Source of the DNA: Glycomyces paridis
GTDB lineage: Bacteria; Actinomycetota; Actinomycetes; Mycobacteriales; Micromonosporaceae
DNA: 64,000 nt
NCBI RefSeq assembly: GCF_004912155.1
Contig: NZ_STGX01000015.1
Location: 59,840-123,839, forward strand
Direction: 5' to 3'
Below, piece after piece: positions 29,218 to 37,942 of this stretch. Numbering within the stretch: position 1 is the first letter of the stretch; each line of letters begins with the position of its first letter. The position numbers and the translations under genes are program-made. The notes under the pieces are model-generated. The model ran no database searches, was not told the origin of the DNA, and saw nothing but the letters and a program-made list of their open reading frames with translations.

Positions 29218-30024
29218 TCACACCGAACGCAGCAGCCCTGCGACCGCCGCGGCCACCCCGTCCTCCGCATTGGACCCGCACCGCCCGGCGGCGGCCGCGA
29301 CCGCCTCCGGATGCGCGTTCGCCACCGCGAACGACCGGCCCGCCCACGCGAGCATCGGCACGTCGTTCGGCGCGTCCCCGAACGCCGCCACCGCTTCCGG
29401 CCCGACCCCGCGCGCAGCGCACCACGCCGCCAGCGCCTCGGCCTTGCCCACGCCCGCGGCGGTGAGTTCGAGCAGGCCCGAGCCTCCCGAATGCGAGAGC
29501 GCGACACCGCGCAGGTCGAGGCCCCGCGCGGCGGCCAGCAGCGCGTCCTGGTCGCCGCCGCGCCGGTGCGCCAGCAGTTTCACGATCTGCGGCGCCGCGC
29601 CGATCGCCTCGGCGAGGGAATCGCGGGTGACGCGGCGTTCGCCGACCGAGTCGACGCGGTCGTAGCCGGGTTCGGCGACGACTTCGAATCCGGTCTCGAC
29701 CGCGAAGCGCAGTCCCGGCAGCGCCTCCCGCAGCGTCTTGGCCGCCAGCGCGGCCGCCTCGGCGTCGATGCCGAGGGCGGTGCGGACCTCTCGGGCGGCG
29801 GGGTCGTAGACGATGGCGCCGTTGGAGCAGATCGCGGCGTCCAGGAGGGCGGCGAGGCCGGTCCATTCGTCGAAGACGCGCGGGGGCCGGGCGGTGACGG
29901 CGACGGTGAGGACACCGCGCTCGCGGGCGGCGCGGAGGGCGGCGATCGTGGGTTCGGTGAGGGTGCTGCAGGGGGCGAGGAGGGTGCCGTCGAGATCGGA
30001 GGCGATGACGCGGAGGACGCTCAT
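29218..30024 (-). CDS. Cof-type HAD hydrolase
   Basis: A 268-residue HAD phosphatase with motif I IASDLDGTLL (two catalytic Asp), motif II Thr in VAVTARPP, motif III Lys in PQIVKLL, and motif IV FGDAPNDVPMLAWAG; the large cap domain lies between residues 85 and 185. Probable sugar-phosphate or flavin-nucleotide phosphatase; substrate not predictable. Its ATG overlaps the stop of the PhzF-like gene, so it is the last gene of a three-gene operon. Confidence 0.88.
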   Translation of the reverse strand: MSVLRVIASDLDGTLLAPCSTLTEPTIAALRAARERGVLTVAVTARPPRVFDEWTGLAALLDAAICSNGAIVYDPAAREVRTALGIDAEAAALAAKTLREALPGLRFAVETGFEVVAEPGYDRVDSVGERRVTRDSLAEAIGAAPQIVKLLAHRRGGDQDALLAAARGLDLRGVALSHSGGSGLLELTAAGVGKAEALAAWCAARGVGPEAVAAFGDAPNDVPMLAWAGRSFAVANAHPEAVAAAAGRCGSNAEDGVAAAVAGLLRSV

Positions 30025-30848
30025 GGCCGCCACCGTAGCGTTGCCGGTGCGTCGCCGATGCGGGCGGTGCCGCCGATGCGCACTGCCCCATGTGGTGCGG
30101 GTGCGGCGGTGACGGTCGAGGGGCGGGCGAGGGCGTCGCCCATGTCGACGGTGATCGCGGCGTCGAGGTGGGCGGCGAGGCACGCGGTGGAGTTCGCGTT
30201 CGCGGCGTCTTCGGGGACGCCGATGGAGGGCGCGAACATGCGGGCGCCGTACCGGCTTTGGCCCTTTGCGGGCGCCCAGGTGAAGCACCCGAGGAGCCCG
30301 GCCGCATCGCAGGCACGGCGCAGTGCGTCAAAGTCCGGTGCCAGTGCCGCGAGTGCGTCGGTGTCGTCGAGGGGTACGAGGAGGCGTTCGCGGCCGATGC
30401 CGGCGACGCGCGGCCGGATCGGGCCGGTCCCGAGCGCGGCGGCGACGGCGGCCGTCGTGCGCGGATCGGGGTCGCGCAGGGTGACCGGTCCGGCGTGGAA
30501 GGACGCGTGGAGGCGCCCGTGCTCGTTTTCGCAACGGCCTTCGAAGACGCGCCCGCCGGCCCGTACGCGCCACCGGCTGGTGCCGGTGCGGTGGGCGTGC
30601 AGTGCGAGGGCGGCGACGGTGCCGTGCCCACAGGCGGGCAGTTCGCCCGCGGCGGTGAAGAAGCGCAGGCCGATCGACCCGTCCGCGCGCTCGCGTACGA
30701 ACACCGCGTGGGAGGTCCCTGCCGTGCCCGGGAGGGCGCGGCGCTGCTCGTCGCCGTAGTCGCCGTCGGCGCACACGGCGGTCGGGCTGCCGCCGGTGTC
30801 GCCGCGCGTGCAGGCGTGCACGATCTGCACCTCGTTGCCGCGTGTCAC
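30021..30848 (-). CDS. PhzF-family isomerase-like protein
   Basis: A 275-residue two-lobed PhzF/diaminopimelate-epimerase-fold protein (FFTAAGELPACGHGTVAAL and C-terminal GTARIGD strands). The catalytic Glu of PhzF, normally in S-E-T-V-F, is replaced: the aligned segment reads TSHAVFV. That makes a PhzF-like reaction doubtful, although His occurs here in some relatives. GTG at 30848 overlaps the upstream stop and the TGA overlaps the HAD start. Confidence 0.78.
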   Translation of the reverse strand: MTRGNEVQIVHACTRGDTGGSPTAVCADGDYGDEQRRALPGTAGTSHAVFVRERADGSIGLRFFTAAGELPACGHGTVAALALHAHRTGTSRWRVRAGGRVFEGRCENEHGRLHASFHAGPVTLRDPDPRTTAAVAAALGTGPIRPRVAGIGRERLLVPLDDTDALAALAPDFDALRRACDAAGLLGCFTWAPAKGQSRYGARMFAPSIGVPEDAANANSTACLAAHLDAAITVDMGDALARPSTVTAAPAPHGAVRIGGTARIGDAPATLRWRP

Positions 30849-32008
30849 CGCCGGAGTTTGTCGCGGTGGGCGTCGATGAAGCGGCCCGCGGCGCGCATGA
30901 GCGGTTCGTGGTCGGCGGCGGCGTGCCGAGTGTGCAGGCGTTCGCACAGGTCGGTGAGCGAGTCGGCGAGGTCGGCGGCGAGCGGGCCGCGGCGGCCGGT
31001 GCGGGCCAGGGCCATGAGCATCGCCAGCCAGGCGGGGCCGTGGTCGCGGAAGTTGAGGTGGAGGTTGCGTTCGGTGCCGCGGTCGGCGGCGCACAGCAGG
31101 TAGTGGACCTCGGTGGCGATGCGCCAGGCGAGGTCGGGGTGGACGGCGGCGAGGGCGGTGACGGCCGGTTCGGCGCCGTGGAGGGCGACGGCGGCGAACG
31201 CGAGGTCGCAGCGGGCGCCGGGCGTCACCGGCGCGTCCCGCCCGGCCGGGTCGGGGCAGAGGCGGTCGACCAGGCCCCGGTCGGCGAAGGCGCCCATGCC
31301 GATCGCCGCTTCGAGCGCGGCCCGCAGCGACGGCGCCTGCGGCGGCGCGAGCGGTTCGGCGCCGGGGTGGCGCTCGGCCAGGAGCGCGGCGGCGCCGCGG
31401 GCGTGGGCGCCGCGCCCGGCGGCGGTGTGGAGGGCCACGGCCAGGCGCAGGCTGTCGCGCAGCAGGTCGTCGGCGCCTCCCGAGGCCATGAGCATCCGGG
31501 CGGCCTGGTCGGCGGCGCCGACGGCCAGGTCGGGGTCGGCGGCCCGGTAGTAGATGCGCGCGGCGCGCGCCAAGGCCGCGGCGAGGGCGCCGAACCCGGG
31601 CGCGGCGGGGTCGGTCGGGTCGGTGTCGTCCAGCAGGCCCAGGCCCGCGTCGGCCTCGACGGCGGCGGTGAGGATCCGCCCGGTGCGCGCGGCGGCCTCG
31701 GCGAGGTCGAGCCGCGCGGCGGCCCGCTCGGTGCGGTCGGTGTCGAGCCCTTCGGTGAGCTCCAGGCGTTCGCGTTGGGCCGCATACGCTTCGGCGAGCT
31801 CACCGAGGGCGGTGTGGGAGGTGGCGCGGTCGGCGAGCAGGTCGGCGAAGTCGATGCGGGCGCCGCGGTCGTCGGGGTGGACGGCCAGGCAGCCGCGGTA
31901 CTCGGCCACGGCGCCGGCGAAGACGGCGAGCGCGCCGCGGTGGTTGCCGGCGGCGGCGAGTCTGGCAGCGTCGCGGTGGGTCCGCCGGGCATGACGCCGA
32001 TTGGGCAT
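30845..32008 (-). CDS. TPR-like helical repeat protein
   Basis: A 387-residue all-helical, Ala-rich protein with degenerate tetratricopeptide repeats (AGNHRGALAVFAGAVAEYRGCLAVHPDDRGARID and similar units through residue 200). No enzymatic motif is seen. It begins the operon that continues with the PhzF-like and HAD genes through four-base overlaps. A role as scaffold is possible but not shown. Confidence 0.7.
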   Translation of the reverse strand: MPNRRHARRTHRDAARLAAAGNHRGALAVFAGAVAEYRGCLAVHPDDRGARIDFADLLADRATSHTALGELAEAYAAQRERLELTEGLDTDRTERAAARLDLAEAAARTGRILTAAVEADAGLGLLDDTDPTDPAAPGFGALAAALARAARIYYRAADPDLAVGAADQAARMLMASGGADDLLRDSLRLAVALHTAAGRGAHARGAAALLAERHPGAEPLAPPQAPSLRAALEAAIGMGAFADRGLVDRLCPDPAGRDAPVTPGARCDLAFAAVALHGAEPAVTALAAVHPDLAWRIATEVHYLLCAADRGTERNLHLNFRDHGPAWLAMLMALARTGRRGPLAADLADSLTDLCERLHTRHAAADHEPLMRAAGRFIDAHRDKLRR

Positions 32009-32117
32009 ACGGGCTCCTCAATGGGGGAATCGAGGCTGTCGGGCGCGGGCCGGGACGGACCCGCGACGCCGAGGGCCCTTCATCGTAGACCCTGGCGAAC
32101 GCTTGCGTATCCGCCGA

Positions 32118-33236
32118 TCAGATGAGGACCTGCCGGGGCCCCGGGTGCCCCAGGAACCGGTCGTGCGAGATCTCCCAGCCGTACGCCCCCGCGTTCGCGA
32201 ACACGAGCCGGTCGCCCACCGCGATCGAGGCGACCCGCTGCCCGCCGTTGAGCACGTCCCTGGGCGTGCACAACTCCCCGCACACCCGCACTTCCACGTC
32301 CTCCCACACCGCCTCCTCGCGCGGCCCCGGTGCGACCGTGAACGGATGCGCGTACCCCCAGGCCGCCGGGAGCCGGAAATGGTGCGTGCCCCCGCGCACC
32401 AGCGCGAACGCCTGCCCGCGCACCGACTTGAGGTCGAGGACCTCGGCGACGTACCAGCCCGCCGGCGCCGCCAGGAACCGCCCCGGCTCGAACACCAGCT
32501 CCGCGCCCCGAGTGTCGGGGCGCCCCAACGCCTCGGCGAGCGCGCCCACATCGATCACCGGCCCCCGCGGATCCGCCCCCAATCCGCCGCCGACGTTCAC
32601 ATACCGCAGCGTGAAGCCCCGTGCGGCCGTATGCGACCACGCCAGCGACCCGTGCACGTGGCGCGCGTACGCGGCGGCGTCGAGGCAGTTGGAGACGGCG
32701 TGCAGATGGAACCCCGCCACGTCCAGCCCCAGCGCCAGCGCCCGCTCCAGCGCCGCGGGCACCGCGCCCTCGTCGAACCCGAACGGCGTCGGCGCCCCCG
32801 TCATCTGGTGCGTGCCCGGCAGCGCCCCGCCGCGGTTGACCCGCAGCGCCACCGGACCGGTGTGACCGGCCGCGGCGAGACCGTCGAGGTCCCTGAGACT
32901 CTCGGCGTGCACCCACGCCCCCCGCGCCGCCGCCGCGGCGAGGTCGGCGGCCGTCTTCGCCGGCCCCGAGAACGCCAACCGGGCGGCCCCGGCCGCGGCC
33001 GCCGCCTCCAGCTCGCCCCCGGAGGCGCATTCGATCCCGTCGGCCTCGGCCACCGCGCGAGCGAGCATCCCGGGGTTCGCGCAGGCCTTCATCGCGTACA
33101 GGACCGTGTGACCCGCCAAGGCCTCCCGCAGCCGCGCGAGGCGCTCGGCGAGGACCGACGGGTCGTAGATCCAGGCGCTGGCGGGCGAGGCGAGGGCGCC
33201 GATCGCAGCGCCCAGGGCGGCGTCCGGGGCGGTCAT
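32118..33236 (-). CDS. fold-type III PLP decarboxylase, siderophore-associated
   Basis: A 372-residue alanine-racemase-fold decarboxylase of the diaminopimelate/ornithine group. PLP Lys50 lies in VLYAMKACANPG, the glycine-rich phosphate loop in YVNVGGGLGADP, FEPGRF follows, and the second-subunit Cys/Asp pair is in GELCTPRDVL. Homologues such as SbnH and PvsE supply amines or decarboxylated intermediates for citrate-type siderophores. Its ATG overlaps the stop of an IucA/IucC gene; it is the last gene of that operon. Confidence 0.88.
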   Translation of the reverse strand: MTAPDAALGAAIGALASPASAWIYDPSVLAERLARLREALAGHTVLYAMKACANPGMLARAVAEADGIECASGGELEAAAAAGAARLAFSGPAKTAADLAAAAARGAWVHAESLRDLDGLAAAGHTGPVALRVNRGGALPGTHQMTGAPTPFGFDEGAVPAALERALALGLDVAGFHLHAVSNCLDAAAYARHVHGSLAWSHTAARGFTLRYVNVGGGLGADPRGPVIDVGALAEALGRPDTRGAELVFEPGRFLAAPAGWYVAEVLDLKSVRGQAFALVRGGTHHFRLPAAWGYAHPFTVAPGPREEAVWEDVEVRVCGELCTPRDVLNGGQRVASIAVGDRLVFANAGAYGWEISHDRFLGHPGPRQVLI

Positions 33237-34753
33237 CGGCGTCCTGCCGCGAGCGGGTTGTCCACGAGGGCCTCGATGTCGCGGCCGGGTCGCAGGCGCA
33301 TCGTCAGCAGGGCCTTGGTGGGCTGCTTCGGCGCGAGGTAGGCGTCGCGGTCGGCCGCGGGCAGGTCGAGCCCGGCGATGTGGTCGGCCAGGTCGGACCA
33401 GAACGCGGCGGCGTCGAGGCCGAGGTCGCGTTCGAGGGCGGCGGCGAGGGCCGCGAAGTGGTTCTGGAACAGCGTGTACGCGACCTTGGCGCGCACGTCG
33501 TCCATGCTCGGCGCGTCGACGGGGCTGCCCGGCGGCAGCGTCAGTGCGAAGGGGACGCTCGGGGTGTGGATGCGGGCGCCGCCGAGGTCGCGGGTCAGCG
33601 CGGCGACCGGCCGGTGTCCGCGCATCGCCACGAGGCTGTTCTGGAGGTGCGCTTCGAGGCCGACGCCCATGCGGGCCTTGGCGAGGACGGGCCCGGTGAA
33701 CGCTTTCGCGTAGTCGCGCAGCCATGCGGCCGGATCGCCCGACCAGTGCGCGTATTCGGCGGCGAGGCTCATGCCGGTGACCGGGGAGGTCGCGGCGAGG
33801 GCGGTGGCCGGGACGCACACGGTGCCGGGCGGGGCGTGGGCGGCGAGGCTCTCGCGGGCGAGGGCCGTCAGGTCGCGCGAACCCGGCAGCCAGGCCCCGG
33901 CGACGTCGGCGACGATCCGGTGCCCCGAGCCGTCGTCGAGGCGCCGCACTGCGGCGCTGAGGGCCGGGCCGAGGGCGGCGGTGGCGGGGGAGATGTCGCG
34001 CCTGGTGGAGGTGATCTGGATGCCCAGGGCGAGTTTGAGGTAGCCGGGGGCGCGGTGCCCGGCGAGGGTGCGGACGGCGGCGGTGGGCCAGGCCGCCACG
34101 GTCGCTTCGAGCACCCGCAGGCGCCCGGCGTCGAACAGGTCGCGGTGGCCGGGCAGGACGCGGTGCTCCAGTTGCCAGGGGTGGACGGGCAGGACCGGGT
34201 CGGGCAGGTCGAGTCCGGCGAGCATCGGGTGGTCGCGGAAGTCGGTGCCCGAGCGCTCCAGGACCCGGCCGGGGTCGGCGACGAGCCGGATCGGGACGGG
34301 CCGGGGGGCTTCGAGGTCGTACCGTTCGAGGTCGGTGCGGCTCCAGCCGAGGCGGGTGCGCGCGCACGGGTGCAGTTGGTGCCCTTCGGTCGCGAGCGTC
34401 TCCAGCAGCCGCGCGGTCGCGTCGGCGTCCTTGGTGCACCGGGCGGCGAGCGCGGCGAGCGTGTCGGTCCCGGCCCGGTGCGCCAGTCCCGCGAGATGGC
34501 GGGAGCGGGCGGCGGCCCGGGGGAGTGCGACGTCGAGTCCGGTGCGGGCCGAGTCGAGTTCGGCCGCCAGGTGCGCGGGCGGGGGTTCGCCGAGGATCGC
34601 GGCGAGCGCGGCGACGGCGTCGCCCTCGGGCGCCTTTGCCCACGCGAGCTGGTTGAACGCGCTTTCGTTCGCGCCTTCGGGGACCGGGCCGTCGCGGTAC
34701 CCGGCGAGGTTCTCGCGCCATGCGGCGGCGGCGACCTGTCCGGCGAGCGTCAC
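33233..34753 (-). CDS. IucA/IucC-family siderophore synthetase
   Basis: A 506-residue NRPS-independent siderophore (NIS) synthetase. Recognisable segments are EGHQLHPCARTRLGWS, LPVHPWQLEH, GYLKLALGIQITSTRRD (ATP-binding core), VGLEAHLQNSLVAM and the C-terminal FhuF-like KALLTMRLRPGRD ... DNPLA. These enzymes adenylate a citrate-type carboxylate and condense it with an amine or alcohol. GTG overlaps the preceding synthetase stop (GTGA). Confidence 0.9.
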   Translation of the reverse strand: MTLAGQVAAAAWRENLAGYRDGPVPEGANESAFNQLAWAKAPEGDAVAALAAILGEPPPAHLAAELDSARTGLDVALPRAAARSRHLAGLAHRAGTDTLAALAARCTKDADATARLLETLATEGHQLHPCARTRLGWSRTDLERYDLEAPRPVPIRLVADPGRVLERSGTDFRDHPMLAGLDLPDPVLPVHPWQLEHRVLPGHRDLFDAGRLRVLEATVAAWPTAAVRTLAGHRAPGYLKLALGIQITSTRRDISPATAALGPALSAAVRRLDDGSGHRIVADVAGAWLPGSRDLTALARESLAAHAPPGTVCVPATALAATSPVTGMSLAAEYAHWSGDPAAWLRDYAKAFTGPVLAKARMGVGLEAHLQNSLVAMRGHRPVAALTRDLGGARIHTPSVPFALTLPPGSPVDAPSMDDVRAKVAYTLFQNHFAALAAALERDLGLDAAAFWSDLADHIAGLDLPAADRDAYLAPKQPTKALLTMRLRPGRDIEALVDNPLAAGRR

Positions 34754-36108
34754 GCCGCCGCCAGCGGGTTGTCGACGTTCACCCATATGTCGTCGGTCGC
34801 ATCGTCGGCCAGGCGCATCGCGGTGGTGGCCTTGATCGGCCACGGCTCGCGCAGGACCGCCGAGGCGATCCACGGCTCCAGATCCAGCGCGCGCACCCCG
34901 TCGGCCACCGTCGACCACCACTGGCCGGGGTCGGTGTCCGACCAGGCCGCGAACGCCTCGACGATCGATGTGAGCGTGGTCGGGAACAGCGCGGCGAGCA
35001 GCTTCGTCAACCGCGCCCGCGGGTCGGGTTCGGGCAGGTCGCCGAGAATGTCGGGCCAGTCCTCGGGCGGGACGCGGACGCCCCCGAAGTCGCGGTACAC
35101 CAGGCTCGTCGGCCGGTCGCCGGTGAAGGACGCGAGCGTGTTCTGCCCGTGCGCCTCCAAGGCCACGCCGGTCGCGGCGAACAGGCGCAGCGGCGCGAGC
35201 GCCACCGCCACGAAGGCCTCCCACCACGCCTGCGGGTCGTCGCCGGTGAAGGCCACGGCGATCGGCCGACCGTCCGAAGGGCACGGCTCGGCCAGCGCGG
35301 CGAGCGGAACGGCCCGCGGGTGGCCGCTCGCGTGGGGGGCCAGGCGCACGATCGCGGCCAGGTGCGGCAGCGCGCGGCCCTCCTCGTCGTAGGCGATGCC
35401 CGCGCGTTCGGGCAGCAGGCTGATCCCGCAGCGTGCGGCGGGGGCCTTGAGCCGCCCGGCGAGGAGCGGTCCGTTGTGGACCGCCGCGGCCGAGACGTGG
35501 CGGACCGCGGAGGTCAGTTGCAGGTCGACGGCGGTCTTGACGTGGAGGTCGCCGACCGAGAGCGTGCGCAGGCTCATCAGCGGTGCCGCGTCGGCCCAGG
35601 TCCTGGAGGGCCCGGCGAGGCCGTGCCTGGCCGCCTGCCAGGGGTGGACCGGCAGCTCATTGGTCTTGCGGCAGTAGGTGATCCAGAACGGGGTGGTGTC
35701 CACGCGCGGCAGGTCGAACACGTGGAGGTCGAACCGGGCCCCGTGCTCGGGCGCGTAGGAGCGGATCTCGTCGTCGGTCAACTCCCCGCGCGAGCGTGCG
35801 AGCGGGTGCGTCGGGTGGCCCAGGAGCACGGCCTGCTCGAACCACACCGACGGGTCGGGGTGCGCCGCGGCGGCGGCGGCCCACAGGTCGGTCGGGTGCG
35901 GCCGGGCCGCTTCGAGCGCGAGGGCGGTGCCCCGCACGGCGTCGACGATTTCGGCCCGGAAGCGTTCGGCGTGCGCCGATCCGGCGCTCAGCGAGGCGGC
36001 CAGGTCGAGCGCGCTCGCGCCCTCGGCCCTGCCGGGCAGGGCCTCGCGTTCGGCGGCGGCCCGCAGTCGGTCGGCGACGATCGCGTCGGCCCGGGCGGTG
36101 GCGTCCAT
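34750..36108 (-). CDS. IucA/IucC-family siderophore synthetase
   Basis: A 452-residue second NIS synthetase, shorter at its N-terminus than typical members (500-600). Seen are ELPVHPWQAARHGL, DLHVKTAVDLQLTSAVRHV, TGVALEAHGQNTLASF, SLVYRDFGGVRV and KATTAMRLADDATDD ... DNPLAAA. ATG 36108 lies just seven bases after TACAGT, a -10-like hexamer, so the transcript may be leaderless; a GTG at 36117 is the alternative. First gene of the siderophore operon. No exporter, receptor or DtxR box was found here. Confidence 0.88.
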   Translation of the reverse strand: MDATARADAIVADRLRAAAEREALPGRAEGASALDLAASLSAGSAHAERFRAEIVDAVRGTALALEAARPHPTDLWAAAAAAHPDPSVWFEQAVLLGHPTHPLARSRGELTDDEIRSYAPEHGARFDLHVFDLPRVDTTPFWITYCRKTNELPVHPWQAARHGLAGPSRTWADAAPLMSLRTLSVGDLHVKTAVDLQLTSAVRHVSAAAVHNGPLLAGRLKAPAARCGISLLPERAGIAYDEEGRALPHLAAIVRLAPHASGHPRAVPLAALAEPCPSDGRPIAVAFTGDDPQAWWEAFVAVALAPLRLFAATGVALEAHGQNTLASFTGDRPTSLVYRDFGGVRVPPEDWPDILGDLPEPDPRARLTKLLAALFPTTLTSIVEAFAAWSDTDPGQWWSTVADGVRALDLEPWIASAVLREPWPIKATTAMRLADDATDDIWVNVDNPLAAA

Positions 36109-36174
36109 TGCCTGCACTGTACTGGGAGAACACGCCCCTGTGGAGGGTGCGTTTGCTCACGGGGACTCGCGGTG

Positions 36175-37437
36175 TCAGGTGCGGGCGACCGGTGTCAGCT
36201 CGTCGCTGCGCGGCCCGGGGATCGACGCCAGGCGCATCCGCAGGGTCTGGAGCACCGGCAGGTCGTAGACGGCGCCGCCGGCGGCCAGCCACAGGCCGAT
36301 GTCCGACCCGGCCTGGCCCACCGCGACGTCGTGCACGGCCGCGGTCTCGCCCTCGCGGGCGGTCTCGGGCAGGGTCGGCCACAGCACCCAGCCCTGCACA
36401 TGGGCGTCCGGCACCGCCGCGGCGAGCGCGGCGACGGCCTCGGGGAGGTTCACCGAGTCCACGTCGGCGCCGTCCCTGCCGACCGGCGCGCACAGCAGGG
36501 CGATCCGGTCGCCGCACACGATCGCGTGCGGCACCCTTGTCCCGGTCTCGGCCGGCAGCGCCACGAACAGGCGCGCCGCCGGGAGATTTGTCAGCACCTC
36601 CCGCAGGAGCTTCCCGGTGGGCCGGTCGGCCTTCGGCCGCGTCCCTGCCGGGCCGAACGCGTTGAACTGGCGCAGGGCCCCGCCGACCGAGCGGCGCAGC
36701 GCCATCGTCCACCGCAGGCGCCTGACCGTCCACGCCAGACTCGCGCCGGTGAGCACGTACACGCCCAGCGCCCACCCCCACGGGGTGCTCAGGCCCGCGA
36801 CCCAGATGACGGCCGCGGCGAACAGGAACGCCAGGACCAGGCGCCCGGTCGGCGGGTGCGGCGCGGTGTCGTAGCGGCGGCGCAGCGCGCGCGAGGTCTG
36901 GACGATGACGATCATCGCGATCGCGATCGTCACCGGGATCGCCAGCGCCGGGAACAGCCACGAGTCGGCCGCGAGGGCCTGCCCGAGGTAGCCCAGGCCG
37001 CAGAACGCCCAGATCGCGGCGACGGCGGTGCTGCGGGCCGCGGCCGTCCACACCGAGGGCCGGTGCACCGGCCGGGCCCGGCGCAGGCGCGCGTGCCAGG
37101 GGACGGCGACCAGAGCGCCCTCGGTCGACAGCGACCGCGCCCTCGGCTCGGGTGCGGGCGCGACGTTCCAGCCGCGGACCTTGCGGTGGGAGGGCTTGGC
37201 GGCGGCCTTGCCGTAGCGGCGGGCCGCGCGGCGCCCGAAGCGCAGCAGGTCGTACTCGCGGCGCAGCCCCGGATGGGAGAGGGTCTCCCAGGCGCCTTGC
37301 ACGAGATGGAACTCGGTCTCGTCTCCGCCGCGGTCGGGGTGGGTCTCGCGCAGGCGTCGGCGGTAGGCGGCCTGGATCTCGGGTCTGGGTGCCTGCGGGC
37401 TCACCCCGAGGACGCGGTAGTGGTCTGGTTCGTTCAC
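36175..37437 (-). CDS. membrane J-domain protein
   Basis: A 420-residue protein with an N-terminal J domain (residues 3-65, HPD at 33-35 in RETHPDRGGDETEFHLVQGAWETL), then three or four membrane helices (about 135-235) and a C-terminal soluble domain. J domains stimulate Hsp70 ATPase, so this should recruit DnaK to the membrane. The GTG at 37437 has GGGAG upstream; a longer Pro/Ser-rich start at 37524 is possible. It lies on the same strand as the dynamin/GrpE-like operon but is separated from it by a terminator and a gene remnant. Confidence 0.82.
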   Translation of the reverse strand: MNEPDHYRVLGVSPQAPRPEIQAAYRRRLRETHPDRGGDETEFHLVQGAWETLSHPGLRREYDLLRFGRRAARRYGKAAAKPSHRKVRGWNVAPAPEPRARSLSTEGALVAVPWHARLRRARPVHRPSVWTAAARSTAVAAIWAFCGLGYLGQALAADSWLFPALAIPVTIAIAMIVIVQTSRALRRRYDTAPHPPTGRLVLAFLFAAAVIWVAGLSTPWGWALGVYVLTGASLAWTVRRLRWTMALRRSVGGALRQFNAFGPAGTRPKADRPTGKLLREVLTNLPAARLFVALPAETGTRVPHAIVCGDRIALLCAPVGRDGADVDSVNLPEAVAALAAAVPDAHVQGWVLWPTLPETAREGETAAVHDVAVGQAGSDIGLWLAAGGAVYDLPVLQTLRMRLASIPGPRSDELTPVART

Positions 37438-37584
37438 CACGCGGCTCCCGGTCGGTTCGTACGGGGACGGGCCTGTGCCCGGCGAGGGGGAATCGGGCGT
37501 CGGACTCGACGGTAATGGAGCCAATCTACCGCCGCTTCGCCTCTTTCGGTGTCGCCAGGTCCGAGATTTTCACTCGGATGCGCC

Positions 37585-37866
37585 TCATTCGACCGTGACG
37601 GTGACACTGTGGAGGCCCGCAGCGCGGTCGGGGACGACGCCGGCGACCGCGCTGGTCTGCACGTTTCCCTCACCGTCGGTGGCGCGCACCGTGAGTGCGT
37701 GCTCGCCGGAGGGAGCGTCCCATTCGCGGCGCCATTGCCGTCCGGTGTCTGTGGTGGTGACATCGGACAGTGCACACCCCAGCCATTCACCATTGTCGAT
37801 GCAGGTGTCGGCGGTGATGGCGCGGTGCTGCGCCCGGGTGACACCTCGCGTCCGCGGCTCGTCCAT
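37585..37866 (-). pseudogene. remnant of a sulfite-oxidase-family molybdoenzyme, C-terminal domain
   Basis: About 93 residues resemble the Mo-co dimerisation (Ig-like) domain at the end of sulfite-oxidase-type proteins: RQWRREWDAPSGEHALTVRATDGEGNVQ and a terminal GLHSVTVTVE. The molybdopterin-binding part is absent; sequence upstream is a terminator belonging to another gene. Read as a deletion remnant, though a free-standing small domain cannot be excluded. Confidence 0.55.
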
Positions 37867-37870
37867 GACA

Positions 37871-37900
37871 GTGGCCCCGCACCTCCCGGTGCGGGGCCAC
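37871..37900 (-). terminator. terminator of the dynamin operon
   Basis: A perfect 13-bp stem (37871-37883 / 37888-37900) with a four-base loop, 43 bases after the stop of the acidic-protein gene on the minus strand. Confidence 0.75.
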
Positions 37901-37942
37901 TCGATGTCCGGTACGGCGGCCGCCGGGCCCGCCGGACCGTCC

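Noticed and set aside
36109..36174. Search for an iron box (DtxR/IdeR type) before the siderophore operon
   Set aside because: No TTAGGTTAG-like dyad was found in the short upstream region.
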